Below, one piece after another: positions 44,586 through 56,224 of a stretch of DNA of 64,000 nucleotides. A model generated the notes under the pieces. It worked only from the letters and a program-made list of their open reading frames with translations, searched no databases and was not told the DNA's origin. Origin of the DNA: Bretschneidera sinensis (lineage: Eukaryota; Streptophyta; Magnoliopsida; Brassicales; Akaniaceae); contig CM043698.1 of NCBI GenBank assembly GCA_023935145.1, positions 19,533,001-19,597,000 of the forward strand, read 5' to 3'. The first letter of the stretch is position 1; every line of letters begins with the position of its first letter. Made by a program: the position numbers and the translations under genes.

Positions 44586-46765
44586 AGATTGTTAAGGTGC
44601 ATTATATGAAGTTACTTCTAGTTGCCATTGGGTACTAGAGTGGGCAGGAGGTTGTGTATCGGGTTTCCAATTAAAATTTGGGTGATTTTTCCAACCGAGA
44701 TTGTAGGTGTTAGAGTAGGGCGAGTGTGGTTTCCCAAAGGGTATACCTATATCATTACACTCTTCCTTCATCTCAAAATAAACTGGACAATCCTTAGGTA
44801 AATGATCTACCCCATTACACATGAAACAAGGCTCATAGGACTCTACCCTAGCAACCGATTCAGGAGCCCTAGCATTTCTGGTTTTTAAGGCTTCAATTTC
44901 CTTAGTTAGGGCCTCTAAATGGGCTTTAAGGTTATCCTCTTCTTTAAGTTGATAAATCCCAATGAATTGATTTCTCCTAGTTGCTTTCCATGGCATTTGG
45001 TCATGTCCAAGTGTAGGATTTTTCTGATAGGTCATCTAGGAAATCCATGGCTTGGTCGGGATCTTTTTGAAGAAAATCCCCATTGCACATCATTTCTATG
45101 AACTGCCTCTCCTTACTTAGAAGTCCATCATAGAAGTAGCTAACCACCCGCCAACTCTCATACCCATGGTGTGGACAAGAATTCAAAAGGTCCTTAAAAC
45201 GTTCCCAAACTTGATATAAGGTTTCACTCTCCTTTTGTGCAAAGTTTGAGATTTGTCTCTTGAGGTTATTGGTCTTATCGATTGGGAAGTGCTTTTGGAA
45301 GAAAACTCGTGTCATCTTATCCCAACTACCTATGGACCTAGGCCTTAATGAATACAGCCAAGCCTTCGCTTTTTCCTTAAGTGAAAAAGGAAAAAACCTA
45401 AGTTTAACGGTGTCTATCATATCAGCCCTATTGTGAAAAGTTGCTACTACTTTCTCAAATTCCCTAATGTGGACATAGGGGTTTTCATTCTCAAACCCAT
45501 GAAAGGTTGGTAGCAATTAGATCATGCTCGGCTTAAAATCAGGTTGTTGAACATTAGGGAGGAACATGATACAAGATGGGGTGGCCGTTCGGCTAAGGTG
45601 CAAGTAGTCTTTAAGTGTCCTAGCAACAATTTCGTTATGATTTTCGGCCATGTTAGGGGAAATAAATAAAACAGAGAGAAAAAAAATAGAAAATCAAAAC
45701 AAAGAGTAAAGAACAAAAAAAAAAAAAATCAGAAAATCAAAACTTCAAGAATGGAACGATATTACTGTTTTGTCTCATAGTTGACAATCTTCCTTGTTTT
45801 TAAGCGTGTCTCCCCGGCAACGGCGCCAAAATTCGATTATGCCCAAAGACTAACGTGGTTGTTGTAGCACAGCTTTGAGGTGTCGATTTCACAGGGAAAC
45901 AAGTTAACTACAAAGAAAGGAGTAAACTTTAATTCAAAACGATAAATACAAATGAGTAAGAGAATCTGAAATTGATGGTGAAACAATTGTGTAAAGTAGA
46001 TTGTGAAATATAATGGGGGAACAACAAGGATCCGGGAATCCTCCCTAGATTCATTGCCCTAATCCTAACTTGATTTAGTTGTTTTTATCTCGATTGCAAG
46101 TTTCATATCTCAAACAGGCAATCGACAAATATTCAATTAAGGCTCATGTATAAACCCTAATGTAATTGATATGAATTATTCTTTACTTTTAAGCACACAT
46201 GACCTAACTTATAAATTATCAAGAGATGACGATATATCTAAATGACAATACCACAGCAATGGACAAATCTATAAAAGAGATCTACAGGACTCAATCACAC
46301 CCAAACAAATACACATTAGAAGAGCATGACTAAACTTATATGAAAAATAAGCATGCAATCACTGGACTAATAAGAAATCTACTAATTAGATTAAAAAGTA
46401 AATCATAACAATGTTTGAACGCTAAAGCTCTATTACAACTGAATCAAGTAAGGGAAATATAAACAACTACACCTAGAGATTCATCCCTTCGCCTTGCTTG
46501 GAGATTAGTTAGCCATGGGGGAGAGTGTGGCAGCCTCTCTTGAGTTTTCCAGGTTTTTGAATGAATAATTACAAACCCTAAGTGGTTTATTTATAGTGTA
46601 CAAGGCCTAAGGATATTTTATGGTTTGAACAAATCATTAAAGACCTAATTAGGGTCTAACTCGGAGAACAGGGTCTGTGCGCGCGCTGCACCTTGGCTTA
46701 GTTGCGCTGCACGTTGGCTTTTGTCAAGTTTCTTGTGTGTGCGGTGAGGTGCACCTCAGCTTCTC
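44586..46765 (-). mobile_element. Athila-like Ty3/gypsy fragment
   Basis: Minus-strand order: LTR part (46765 to 45829), PBS TGGCGCCGTTGCCGGGGA (45828-45811, the site typical of Athila-type elements, complementary to the tRNA-Asp type primer), leader, then a broken gag to 44592. There is no pol and no second LTR, and the outer LTR end lacks TGT, so both ends are deleted. It interrupts the sequence just 3' of defensin C, replacing about 35 bases present 3' of defensin A. Confidence 0.75.
44592..45516 (-). pseudogene. Athila-like gag, frameshifted
   Basis: 45516-45001 encodes the gag core (MLPTFHGFENENPYVHIREF; KAKAWLYSLRP; FFQKHFPIDKTN; ERFKDLLNSCPHHGY; YFYDGL). The frame shifts near 45030 and continues to 44592 with a zinc knuckle CFMCNGVDHLPKDC (CX2CX4HX4C). 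Confidence 0.85.
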
Positions 46766-46793
46766 CATATAGACTAACTCTCATGCACACTAA

Positions 46794-47193
46794 TTAACAA
46801 TACTTAGTGCAAAAGCAACGACGACGTAGACCTCGGCAATCTCCTCCATTGAAGCCTTCTGTGTGGCAGACGGAAGCGCAGTTGCTCTCACTCACGCATG
46901 GTCCCTTGAAACGATGGCTCTGAGACTCACATGTCCTCGCCTCTGCTACCATCGGCCCCATCTCTGTTCCATCAATATCAAACATAAAATTAAGAGGAAA
47001 TTTTAGGAAAAAAAAGAACTAAAGATGCTATATTTTTTTATTTCTAATATACAGGGTTGTACTACACAGAGCATATATATTATATTTAGGACAAAAAATA
47101 AGAACGTAAAAAGGGAAAGAAAATATAACCAGTGGCCACAAGAAGCAATAGCAAGACGAAAACAGCTGAAAATAAACGCATTGAGCGATCCAT
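46794..47193 (-). CDS. Plant defensin C
   Basis: Exons 47130-47193 and 46794-46963, intron of 166 bases. 77 residues, nearly identical to defensin A: in the mature region I see Asn for Ser in GFNGGDC and Tyr for His in the final TKYC. All eight cysteines and the RRRC gamma-core are kept. Upstream, the TATA box and a GTA-type trinucleotide run are conserved, so it is probably expressed like A. Downstream, the Athila-like fragment begins about 28 bases past the stop, so its 3' untranslated region and polyadenylation site must come from the retroelement (inference). Confidence 0.92.
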
Positions 47194-47252
47194 GATCTTG
47201 AGAGTTGAAAGAGAGAAAGCTATTGATGCAAGGATATGAAATGATGAACACC

Positions 47253-47260
47253 CTTATATA
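47253..47260 (-). promoter_or_regulatory. TATA box of defensin C
   Basis: TATATAAG on the minus strand, about 60 bases upstream of the ATG. Confidence 0.65.
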
Positions 47261-47385
47261 GTAGTAGTAGTAGTAATAGTAAGAGTTTAGATATATAGAA
47301 GCAAGTTAATTACCAAAGGGACGAAGACAAACCAGCACGCGTATCTCTTTCATTGTCTCTCTATTTTCTAGCTTATCCTGTCTTT

Positions 47386-47684
47386 TCTCTTTTGTTTTTG
47401 CGCAAAAGTAAGATTCCCGGTCCTTTGTTGCTTAGGGCGAGTGAGGAAACTTGCTTTGATGAAGCCAAATAGTCATTTCACGTTGAAATTGTCATGTATC
47501 AAGTTTAGTGACAAGTGGAGCCTTCTAATAAGTGTTTCCAGTAATTGTTACAGTAAAAGTATGCAGAGGTAGAAAAGTATAATTATCTATTGCCTTTTTT
47601 TTATAAATTGAAAATTTTATACTAGTAATAATAATTAAGAAAAAAACATATTTTTAAAATCTTTACACTAATATGAAAATTAGA

Positions 47685-47715
<31 letters not shown>

Positions 47716-48318
47716 TTTTTGATATATTATTTATAAATAAAATATATTTATATGTACACTTTCGAGAGTTTTAAACTAACTTGCTTTTTCGAGAATTTTA
47801 ATTTTAAAGCCATAAAAAGAATTAATTTTTACAAATAATAAATTATAGCGTTCATTTGTCATTATAGATAATATTTTTTAATTTTAATTATTTATGCGAT
47901 TTGATTACTTGATCTTTTGGTTGAACCATTAACTTATTGATCCGATCTTTTAATCGGGTTGATGTCTAGTCTGGATTTAATAACTATGGTTAAGTACAAA
48001 TTGGTGGACCTCAAATATACGTTTATGCCCCTCATTAATTAAATGGAAAATTGGTCGACATGTTTGTAGCAAAATAGTTATCTTATACAAGCAAGATTGT
48101 CCTCAATTAATCACTAATGAGTAGTTCAATGATAAAATTTGAGAGCTCGAAGTCTCAAGTTTGATACTTCTCATGTCGTCTTGTGGTCATTAAAAGGTTA
48201 TTTAATTAAATAGTTCGCTTCTTCAATGCGTAGAGTATGAATGATCATGCACTTTAATGTTTAAGGTCTAAAATGTATCCACTAAAAATGGTTGAGATTC
48301 AAATCGATTTCTCGGTTA

Positions 48319-48354
<36 letters not shown>

Positions 48355-49139
48355 AATTGATTGATATGATACTAGTTCATTTGTTAGCTTATTTTACAAT
48401 AAGAATCACTTTTAAGTTTATTTAAGCACTTAATTACTGCAAAGCACTACTAATAATTTCCTACTTCAATCTATACAGATTGACTTGGTCTTGACAGCAC
48501 CCAATTTTTATTTTTTTTAAATTTAAATCAAGTCTCAATAGATTTGACCTAGCGGTTACCTTTCATTTTTGTAATACAATCTTTGCAGATTATAGATTAA
48601 TGCAGAATTTTCCTGACAAATTCATTGAATTGAAGGCCATTTGCTTTGCAGGATTATTCTCTACGATATTCCAATAATCGCAGGAAGTATTGAAATGTAA
48701 TTCTTCATATAAAAGGTGGTTATTTATTACTCTGATTCAGCCATGAGAATTATGAAATTGAAAAGCTTATTTTGTTAATAGGTCTGCTAATGTGGCAGCC
48801 CTCAACCTTGCCGGATGGGCTGCTTCTTCTGCGTCCACTGGGCATATCCCAACTCTCTCCTTATGTTAGGGCCCTTGTTTCTTGTTGTTTACGATTTCTC
48901 TTAACGACCCAATTGCCTTCTGTAAAAAATAGATCCAGCCATATAAAATTTAGATTTGATTTTTTTTTTAAAAAATAATTTCGTAATTCTCATAGTTGGT
49001 TATACATACATATCACATATTATCATTTAATTTGACAGTAAAATTAATGTTGAGAAAATTTCTTTTAAGTAATATAAAAAAACAAACAACAATAAAATAC
49101 TCTATGATTTGATCAATTTAATCTTAAGCCCCTATGATC
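47386..49139. repeat. Paralogous block C, right part
   Basis: Matches 27366-29040: empty LINE site near 47390, AT microsatellite at 47690-47715, SINE-like sequence near 48120, a poly-A run of about 31 at 48319-48349, the FIONA1 exon 8 fragment at 48652 and the RNase H-like remnant near 48780. Ends where the long LTR begins. Confidence 0.8.
48652..48720 (+). pseudogene. FIONA1 last-exon fragment, second copy
   Basis: GATTATTCTCTACGATATTCC after TTTGCAG, as at 28547 and in exon 8 of the intact gene. Confidence 0.7.
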
Positions 49140-51247
49140 AATTCAAAACTCACTAAAGCCTATAGATCTTTCTTAAGCCCAAACAATCTTGGCCCATATT
49201 TCAAGCCCAAGAAGGCTTTTAATTTTAAGGGTCAATTTTCAATTTTACCCTTTACTTTGCACCTTTTGATTGGTTTGAATTTTCAAGAAAACTTATCTCA
49301 TTTGTAAATAAATAAAAAAATGCATCTTTCTTCCTCCAAGAATATCTTAAAATATTTACTTCTTTTTTGTATTATTAAATACACCTCCACCTTCAAAAGT
49401 TTTACTCTACCTCACTCCATTATAATGGCCAAACATGTATTCTCCCATTTATTATTTTTATTGTTTTCTCCTCTACAAAAGAAAGTATCTTCCTTCCCCT
49501 AATGGCATCTTCTAACAAAATTCCTAATGGCATCTTCTAACAAAACAAAAATTCTTTCTTTTTTTTATTATTAAACACATCACCGCATCAAAGGTAACAT
49601 TCCACCTCATCCCATTATCATGGTCAACTATATATTCTCTCCCACTTGTTAATTTTTATTTTATTCTTCTCCACAAAAGATGACATTTTCCTCCATCCTA
49701 GAGCACCTACTAAAAAAAATACTTTCTTTTTTTCATTATTAAATACACTCTACTAAATCAAAAGTTACACTCCATTTACCTCTATTATCATAGCCAACTA
49801 TGCATCTTCCTATTCACCCATTATTTTATTTTTTCGCAAGCTTGTACTCCTATAAATACTTTCCCATTTGTTGAACAAAAAAAAAAAAAAACAAACAATA
49901 CAACATTAAGCCAAAGTAATTAAAAAAAGAGAGAAAGGAAAAAGAGTGCAAGAGAAAAAATAGAGAAGAATAGAAAGATAGCAAAGAGAGAGAAAAAAAA
50001 CACGAGAGAAAAGAACAAAGAGTGAAACAAAGGAGAAGAATTAGAGAAAGTTATTCACCAATTTCGATCACACCATTTATATTTGGTTTTCTAATCTTCG
50101 ATCAGATCAATCTTTCAATTTCATTAAGTCTACTAAAGCATGCGGATCTCCAAGGATTATCCCTATACTTAGAAATTTTTTCTTAGCCAAAGAAGATTCG
50201 TTAAGCTTATTCTCTTTGAAAAATAATTTGTTAGCATGATTTATGTTTTCAAACCACCTTGAAAATGTTATTAGTTAATTTTTTTAATCTTTTCTTTAAG
50301 TAGCTTACTCAGTTCATTTAGTTTAATCTCTCAATTTAGTTTGCTTGAGTTTAATTAGCTTAGATTTAATCCATATAATTCAAACCCACACACACTTGCA
50401 CTAAGTGCACGCTTTTGCACACACGTGCACACTTGCACACATGTGCACTTTATCCCACACACTTGCATATTTTTGCGTGCACCTCTCATCGTGCACATGC
50501 CCACACACACTTAGAACTAATCCATGTGCATATTTTAATTTACTTTCTATTTTAATCCATACTTTGCAAGTTAGTTTAATATTTTCTTTGTTTTATAGTC
50601 AAAGTAATTCATTTCCTTTACATGCTTATTTTTACCGCACTTAATTTTACTGTATTATTTTAATTTTTATAGTCAGTGTCGTTTTCTTTGAATATAAATT
50701 GTAAAATGTGTGTTTGTATTTATTATTAGTGTATGGTAATAATACTTGAATCAAAATTTCAATTAATTACCTTGAAATGCAAAGGGCTAGACTTTGGTCT
50801 AGACAAGAGAATGAGCTTTAAATCCTCATTCTTTTTTACCCAAATCTCCTTGACCTTGAAATTTTTTACGCAAACCAATGAGAAGGGATTTGACCCCTTT
50901 CAGGATCAAATCACAACTCCTTACCCGTCATTCTTGCATCATGCTTAGATGACAAATGACTCGTTGTCTAATACATTAAAATTGCACTCATCACGAGAGT
51001 CTCCTTACTACTTATAAAGAGTTTGTATTAGACTTGGTAAATTCCTCTCGATTCAACATGCTTACTTATCGTAATTCGAACCCTTGCCATATCCGCATTC
51101 TTTAAGGGGACTGGCATTGGGTATTGAGCTGGATGCATGAGTCCTTATCGTAATTCGTACCCTAGCCATATCCATCCTTTTAAAGGGAGTGGTTTTGGGT
51201 ATTTAACCAGATGCATGGGTCCCGAGCAGAAAATAGCAATATCTATA
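49140..51247 (+). mobile_element. Long LTR, left arm of the palindrome
   Basis: Lacks about 190 bp of the LTR 5' end compared with the inverse copy ending at 63626. Contains CTATAAATACTT (TATA-like, about 49852), a purine leader, a CACA/TGCACA-rich tract (50385-50520) and the 3' end CTATA at 51243-51247. It is followed by a PBS-like ACTGACGACTCTACTAAGGAG, a form seen at the start of Ogre/Tat-type elements. Family assignment is tentative. Confidence 0.65.
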
Positions 51248-51400
51248 ACTGACGACTCTACTAAGGAGATTTAACCTTAAAGTTTTTCTTGGAAATCTTT
51301 TAAAATTTTAATTTGAGTTATTGTTTCATAATTCACTTTGCAATAAAAAAAACAAACAAAACAAAAAAAGATTCATAGAATGAAGAACTCAAAAAGTGTG
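51248..51400 (+). repeat. Retroelement leader, first copy
   Basis: About 170 bp (with the LTR end from 51229) directly repeated at 53560-53740: GCAATA(T/C)CTATAACTGACGA, AAGTTTTTCTTGGAAATC and GAAGAACTCAAAAAGTGT. The two copies flank the host-gene segment. Confidence 0.85.
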
Positions 51401-51770
51401 TGGTAATGGCTCCCATCTGGGTCCTTTTGTTCCGTATTTTCTAGATTCCTTGTTAAAGACTATAAAAGAGGTACACCTTCCAAATGATTTCAGTATGGGA
51501 GAATTAAATAAAAAACAATGACGATTTGAAGGGAAATGAAAGGATACATCCTACACATGCTTCTCTATTTCCATTCTGTTCTTTAAAAAAATTCTCAAAT
51601 AAAAAGTGAAAATGTCACTTCACTTCCTTTCCCTTCATTTCCCTCTATCCAAACATGGTTAACACCCTCAACACAATTGTTCACATAACATAATTGAACA
51701 TGAAACATACATATATCTATGGTATGTCACAAGCTATAAAGACGGTTATAACCTACTGAGATTTTAAGCT

Positions 51771-52077
51771 CTACACAAAAGCGTCCTGTGCAATGGAAGT
51801 TGACGAAGGCACAACCTGGATGCCCCTAGGCAGTGGAGAAATTGAGAGCACAATGCTCTTGATCGCATGAATGGTATCTGCGCAGGCAACGGCAGCAAAG
51901 AGGAGGACGCAAACAGCAGCAACGATGAGAAAAAACATGTAAAAACAGACTACTATCATGCCAACATCTGAAGCAGAGTGTATTGTCCAAACTATTCCTC
52001 TCCAGATGGCGAAACCGCTCATGGCCGCCATTGTCAGGGCCACTATAGGCCAAATTATATCCCATATCAAACCAGAC
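51771..52077 (-). pseudogene. Exon of a small membrane protein
   Basis: Minus-strand exon after an acceptor TTTCTGTAG at 52086-52078. It encodes about 101 residues with two or three hydrophobic segments (IIWPIVALTMAAMSGFAIW; GMIVVCFYMFFLIVAAVCVL; LFAAVACA) and a polar tail ending AQDAFV. The upstream exon is not evident in the 800 bases toward the kinesin fragment. Not recognised to family. Could be the end of a real host gene, but it sits inside retroelement sequence. Confidence 0.45.
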
Positions 52078-52894
52078 CTACAGAAACACATGATTCCTCA
52101 ATAATTTGGAGGGTGATACAGAATTCAATTTATGAGAAACAGCTACAACACCAGTGCAAATTCTGAACTATCAATTTGTCTAAACCAAAAGAACAGAGGG
52201 TAGAAAAATAATTCAGCCATAAATGAGAGACATTTGTTCTGATTAATCATTGTCAGAATAAACCGATCAAATTAATTAATTATTTCCCACCTAGAGAAAC
52301 ATTTGTTCCTATATTTCACCGAAGGATTTGATGACTTGAAAACTACGCTCAGAATTTAACTAGTAAATCAATTCTGGCATTGCACTAAATGAAAAGAAAA
52401 AATGAGATATGGACAAAGAGTTTCAACTGAATTAGTATTAGTAGATTTGTCTATACTGTCATACAATGTGTGAAGGCATCAAAATTGTCGGCTTGGAATT
52501 TCTAGTCCTCATCGCCAACCAAAAAAATGAGGAAATATATTCCAAAACTCCATATAGAACTAAACTTAGAAGAGAGAAAGAGGAGTGGAATGCTAGATGA
52601 GTAACTTCAGAAACTTGATTATCAAAAAAATAAAAGAATATTAATATTACTCTCGTAAAAGCCATATATAATACTATTATCACATAACTAGACATTAGAA
52701 GGTCAACCTTACAGCCAAAAATGAAAGCATCAGCTATAGCATGAGCAGATTGACAAATTTCTTACAATCAATTGCATTCAGAAAAATGCAAAACTAAGAT
52801 GTCTAAAGAATAGAAATATCACCATGTAATCAATTGTAAGTAATCATCAATTAGCCAGAAAGTATTCTTTACTTGGCACTCCCCAACCACCAGC

Positions 52895-53565
52895 TTAAAA
52901 GATAGACAGAGACAGCACACTGCGTTTCCAGCGGTTCAATTTCTTGGTTGTAGGTTGGGGTGCAAAGTTGAGCCCAAACATCTCCTTCGTACCCATCCCT
53001 GAATCTACAAAACCAACTACCTTTGCAATAACAGCGGCACTCTCCCTAATATGTTCCATGTCTTTTGTGTGAGACCACAAGCGGTGCGCCAATTGCAACC
53101 TCCTGTGCTTTGTATTCAACCCAATACCCCATCTCAGGAAGAGGTTCTCTCTATCTTCTTTAGAGAGCCTCTTCTTCATTTGCTGTCTCAGCCTGTTCCT
53201 CTCACGACCAAGTGCCCTCAAGCTGTTCACAAGAATACATATTAAAGATCTTTTCTTGCACGTACACAGTAGAATATAAACACAATAAAAGCCCCACAAG
53301 CTTCTAGCTAAGATGTAATAAGCATACCTAGAAGTGGGTGTCAATGTTCGCCCATCTTCCACAGTTTTCCTACCAAGAGAAAATGTGTCCTTAATAAATG
53401 ACAGCCTCTTGAGCTCTAGCTCCATGTATATAGAATCTTTTGGATCTCCTTTGAATAGCAGGAAGAAGTAAGCCCTGTGAGCCAATGAGACGTTGCAAGT
53501 ATGCCAAAGTTCAATGATCTCTCTTTGAAGCCTCTTGAATTCTAAAGGCCACATTGAAGCAATAC
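52895..53565 (-). pseudogene. Kinesin-7 (NACK-type) C-terminal fragment
   Basis: Exons 53328-53565 and 52895-53222 with a kept intron (AG/GTATGC to AACAG/CTTGAG). It encodes the conserved C-terminal domain of plant NACK/HINKEL kinesins (DUF3490): WPLEFKRLQREIIELW, AYFFLLFKGDPKDSIYM, SLRALGRERNRL, FLRWGIGLNTKHRRLQLA and HIRESAAVIAKVVGFV. The motor domain and coiled coils are absent. At 53562 it fuses to retroelement leader sequence. The intron shows it was acquired as DNA or unspliced RNA. The full-length proteins activate a MAP kinase cascade in cytokinesis; this fragment has no promoter or start of its own. Confidence 0.85.
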
Positions 53566-53740
53566 CTATAACTGACGACTCCATTAGAGAGATTTAACCT
53601 TAAAGTTTTTCTTGGAAATCTTTTAAAATTTTAATTTGAGTTATTGTTTCATAATTCACTTTGCAATAAAAACAAACAAAAAAAAAACACACAAAACAAA
53701 ACAAAACAAAAAAAGATTCATAGAATGAAGAACTCAAAAA
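53560..53740 (+). repeat. Retroelement leader, second copy
   Basis: Second copy of the sequence at 51229-51400, here continuing into the gag-like frame at 53837. Confidence 0.85.
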
Positions 53741-53836
53741 GTGTCTTTTATGTTTTTTTGAGAAGAGTCATAAGTCCAAGACGGGGGCAATCCTTCCTCA
53801 TTTTGGTATCAATCCTCTAGTGAAAGGCTAAGGAAA

Positions 53837-54262
53837 ATGTCTTCTACGAGTCTAGTCTCACCTTTAATGGAAAAAATTACTGGACACTCGGCTCCCATGC
53901 CTAATTACCATAATACAACCTCACTAAACTTCCTTAACATGATCAAAGAATTGCTCACTACACCCAACCCTTCCACCCTAAACACAACCCCTAACTCCTC
54001 CACCCTAAACACAACCCATGACTCTTCCACCCTAAACATAATTCTTGGCCCCTCCACTCTAAGCAAAACCACAAACACTAACCCTTCCAAGCCCAACTTT
54101 GGAGAAATGAGTAGTGCTGAATTTTGGGGGCTCATGGCCGATATTGAAAGATTCTTTGATCTGGATGGTTTGGCTTTGGATATCGCAAAGGAGAAGAAAA
54201 GCAATTTAATGTCATTAGTAGGCACTATTACAATACATGAACAACATGTTGAAGGGCATTAG
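53837..54262 (+). pseudogene. Gag-like reading frame of the long-LTR element
   Basis: 141 codons: MSSTSLVSPLMEKITGHSAP, then four Pro/Ser/Thr repeats of the type NPSTLNTTPNSSTLNTT, then a conserved block with SSAEFWGLMADIERFFDLDG and LMSLVGTITIHEQHVEG. The inverted arm encodes the same block. No enzyme domain. Presumably the N-terminal part of gag of this family (inference). Confidence 0.45.
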
Positions 54263-54778
54263 TAGTGGATCGATTGACATCACACTAAAAGGACGTGTTT
54301 GATAAACAAAGAGAAATTGAGAGTGCCAGCTAGATTTAGAGCATGTTAAGGATGCAAATTAGTTTAAGAGCATCAATAAAGAACTCGAATGGTTGGACCA
54401 GTCTGAGTTAGAGGTCTGAACTCTTTTTTTTTTTAATGATGAGCTGGAGAATATTGTCTTTGCCTCCATCCAAATGCATTTCCCATGGTGCCTAATTTTG
54501 AGTGTACTATGTCTTCAATATATGATAAGAAATCCTTTTCAATAAACTTGATTTTGAAAACAAAAAACTAAAACAAATGGGCTTTGACCGTTAATTTAGA
54601 TTCTACATCTGTTCCATTTTAATTTTATGGTCTATATGCGTGGTATGCCCAAAACAATTTGAGCAAAAAGATCATCTCAACCTAAGAAGACAACTTTAGG
54701 AAGTCCATCTTTAGTTTAGAAAGGCTAAGTAGTTGGATTTTAAATGATGAGAGGCTATCATTCTTTTTTTCCGCTCTT

Positions 54779-54835
54779 CAAGATTTTCCCTCATTAGGAT
54801 TTTTTCCACTCATTTCATAACGAGGGAAAATCTTG
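54779..54835. repeat. Hairpin at the centre of the palindrome
   Basis: CAAGATTTTCCCTC (54779-54792) and GAGGGAAAATCTTG (54822-54835) are perfect inverses with a 29-base loop. Confidence 0.9.
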
Positions 54836-55741
54836 ATGAGTAAAAAAAAAAAGAACAATAGCCTCTCGTCATTTCAAAACCAAATGCTTAGCCTTTCCAA
54901 ACTAAAGATGGACTTCTTAAGGTTATCTTCTTAGGTTGAGGTGACATTTTTGCTCGAATTGTTTTGGGCATACCATGCATATAGACTATAAATTAAAATG
55001 GAACAGATGTAGTATACAAATTAACAATCAAAGTTCATTTGTTTCAGTTTTTGGTTTTCAAAATCAAGTTCATTGAAAGTGATTTTTTCTCATATATTGA
55101 AGACATAGTACACTTAGAATCAGACACCATGAGAAAGGCATTTGGATTGGAGGCAGAGATAACATTCTACAACTCATCCTTCAAAAGAAAGAGTCCAGAC
55201 CTCTGACTCAGACTAGTCAAACCATTCAAGTTCCTTCTTAATGTTCTTAAACTAATTTGCATCCTTCACATGCTTTGAATCTGGCTAGCATTCTCAATTT
55301 CTTTATGTTTCTCAAACACATCCTTTTAGTGGGATGTCCATCGATCCACTGTCGATTCCCTTCAATATGTTGTTCATGTGTTGTAATAGTTCCTACTAAT
55401 GACATTGTATTTCTTTCCTTCTCCATTGCGATCTCTAATGCCAAACCATCCGGATCAAAGAATTTTTTAATATCAACCATGAGCCCCCAAAATTCAGCAC
55501 TACTTATCTCTCCAAAGTTGGTCTTGGAAGGGTTAGTGTTTGTGGCTAAGAAAAGTCATAAGTAATGCTGAATTTTTTTTTTTTAGTGCAAATTGAAGTA
55601 TGAAATAATAACTCAAATTAAAATTTCAAAATATTTCCAAGAAAAAATTTAAGGTTAAATCTCCCTCGTGAAATCGCAAGTTATAGGTACCTCGTGAAAT
55701 CGCAAGCTGTAGGTACCGCTATTTTCCACTCAGGACCCATG
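54822..55741 (-). mobile_element. Palindrome right arm, inner part
   Basis: Inverse copy of 54066-54792 and of the leader. It carries the gag-like block (55480-55247, SAEFWG and SLVGTITTHEQHIEG), then leader, a PBS region with a 26-bp tandem duplication (CTCGTGAAATCGCAAG twice, 55668-55710) and the LTR 3' end at 55708. Interrupted at 55742 by the chromodomain element; resumes at 61241. Confidence 0.8.
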
Positions 55742-56224
55742 TGTCACGACCCGCGTAAGAACCGCGTGTTCGAGGGTTTCCTAGTGCCCCTTTGATTATA
55801 ATGTATAGCCTTATATTACACATGCACTACATAGTAGTACTGTATAGCATTCTAATGCATATGCATTACATAGTAGTACCTTGTACTATTGTACTAGACT
55901 TGTAGTACACTTGTACTACACTTAGAATTGCATAGGATCGTGACACATGGCAAGATGATAGCCATGGATGTAAGGGAGCTCTCCCTATATAAGGGGGCTT
56001 CCCCCTCATTTGTAATTCACTCATTCTTTCATTCAAGCAATAGCAAACTCTCAAGCTTTGTCTCATATTCTCTCTCTAGTGTGGGCTATTTTCTTTGAGT
56101 AGGTCTAGCTTCGAGGGTGGTGCTCTTGAGTAGGCAAGAGGAAGGTTGACTTAGGCATTTCCACGGAGGTGTTTCCGAGCCTAAGACCGCACGGTTAGCA
56201 ACTTAAGCTTGCAGCCCGTGACAA

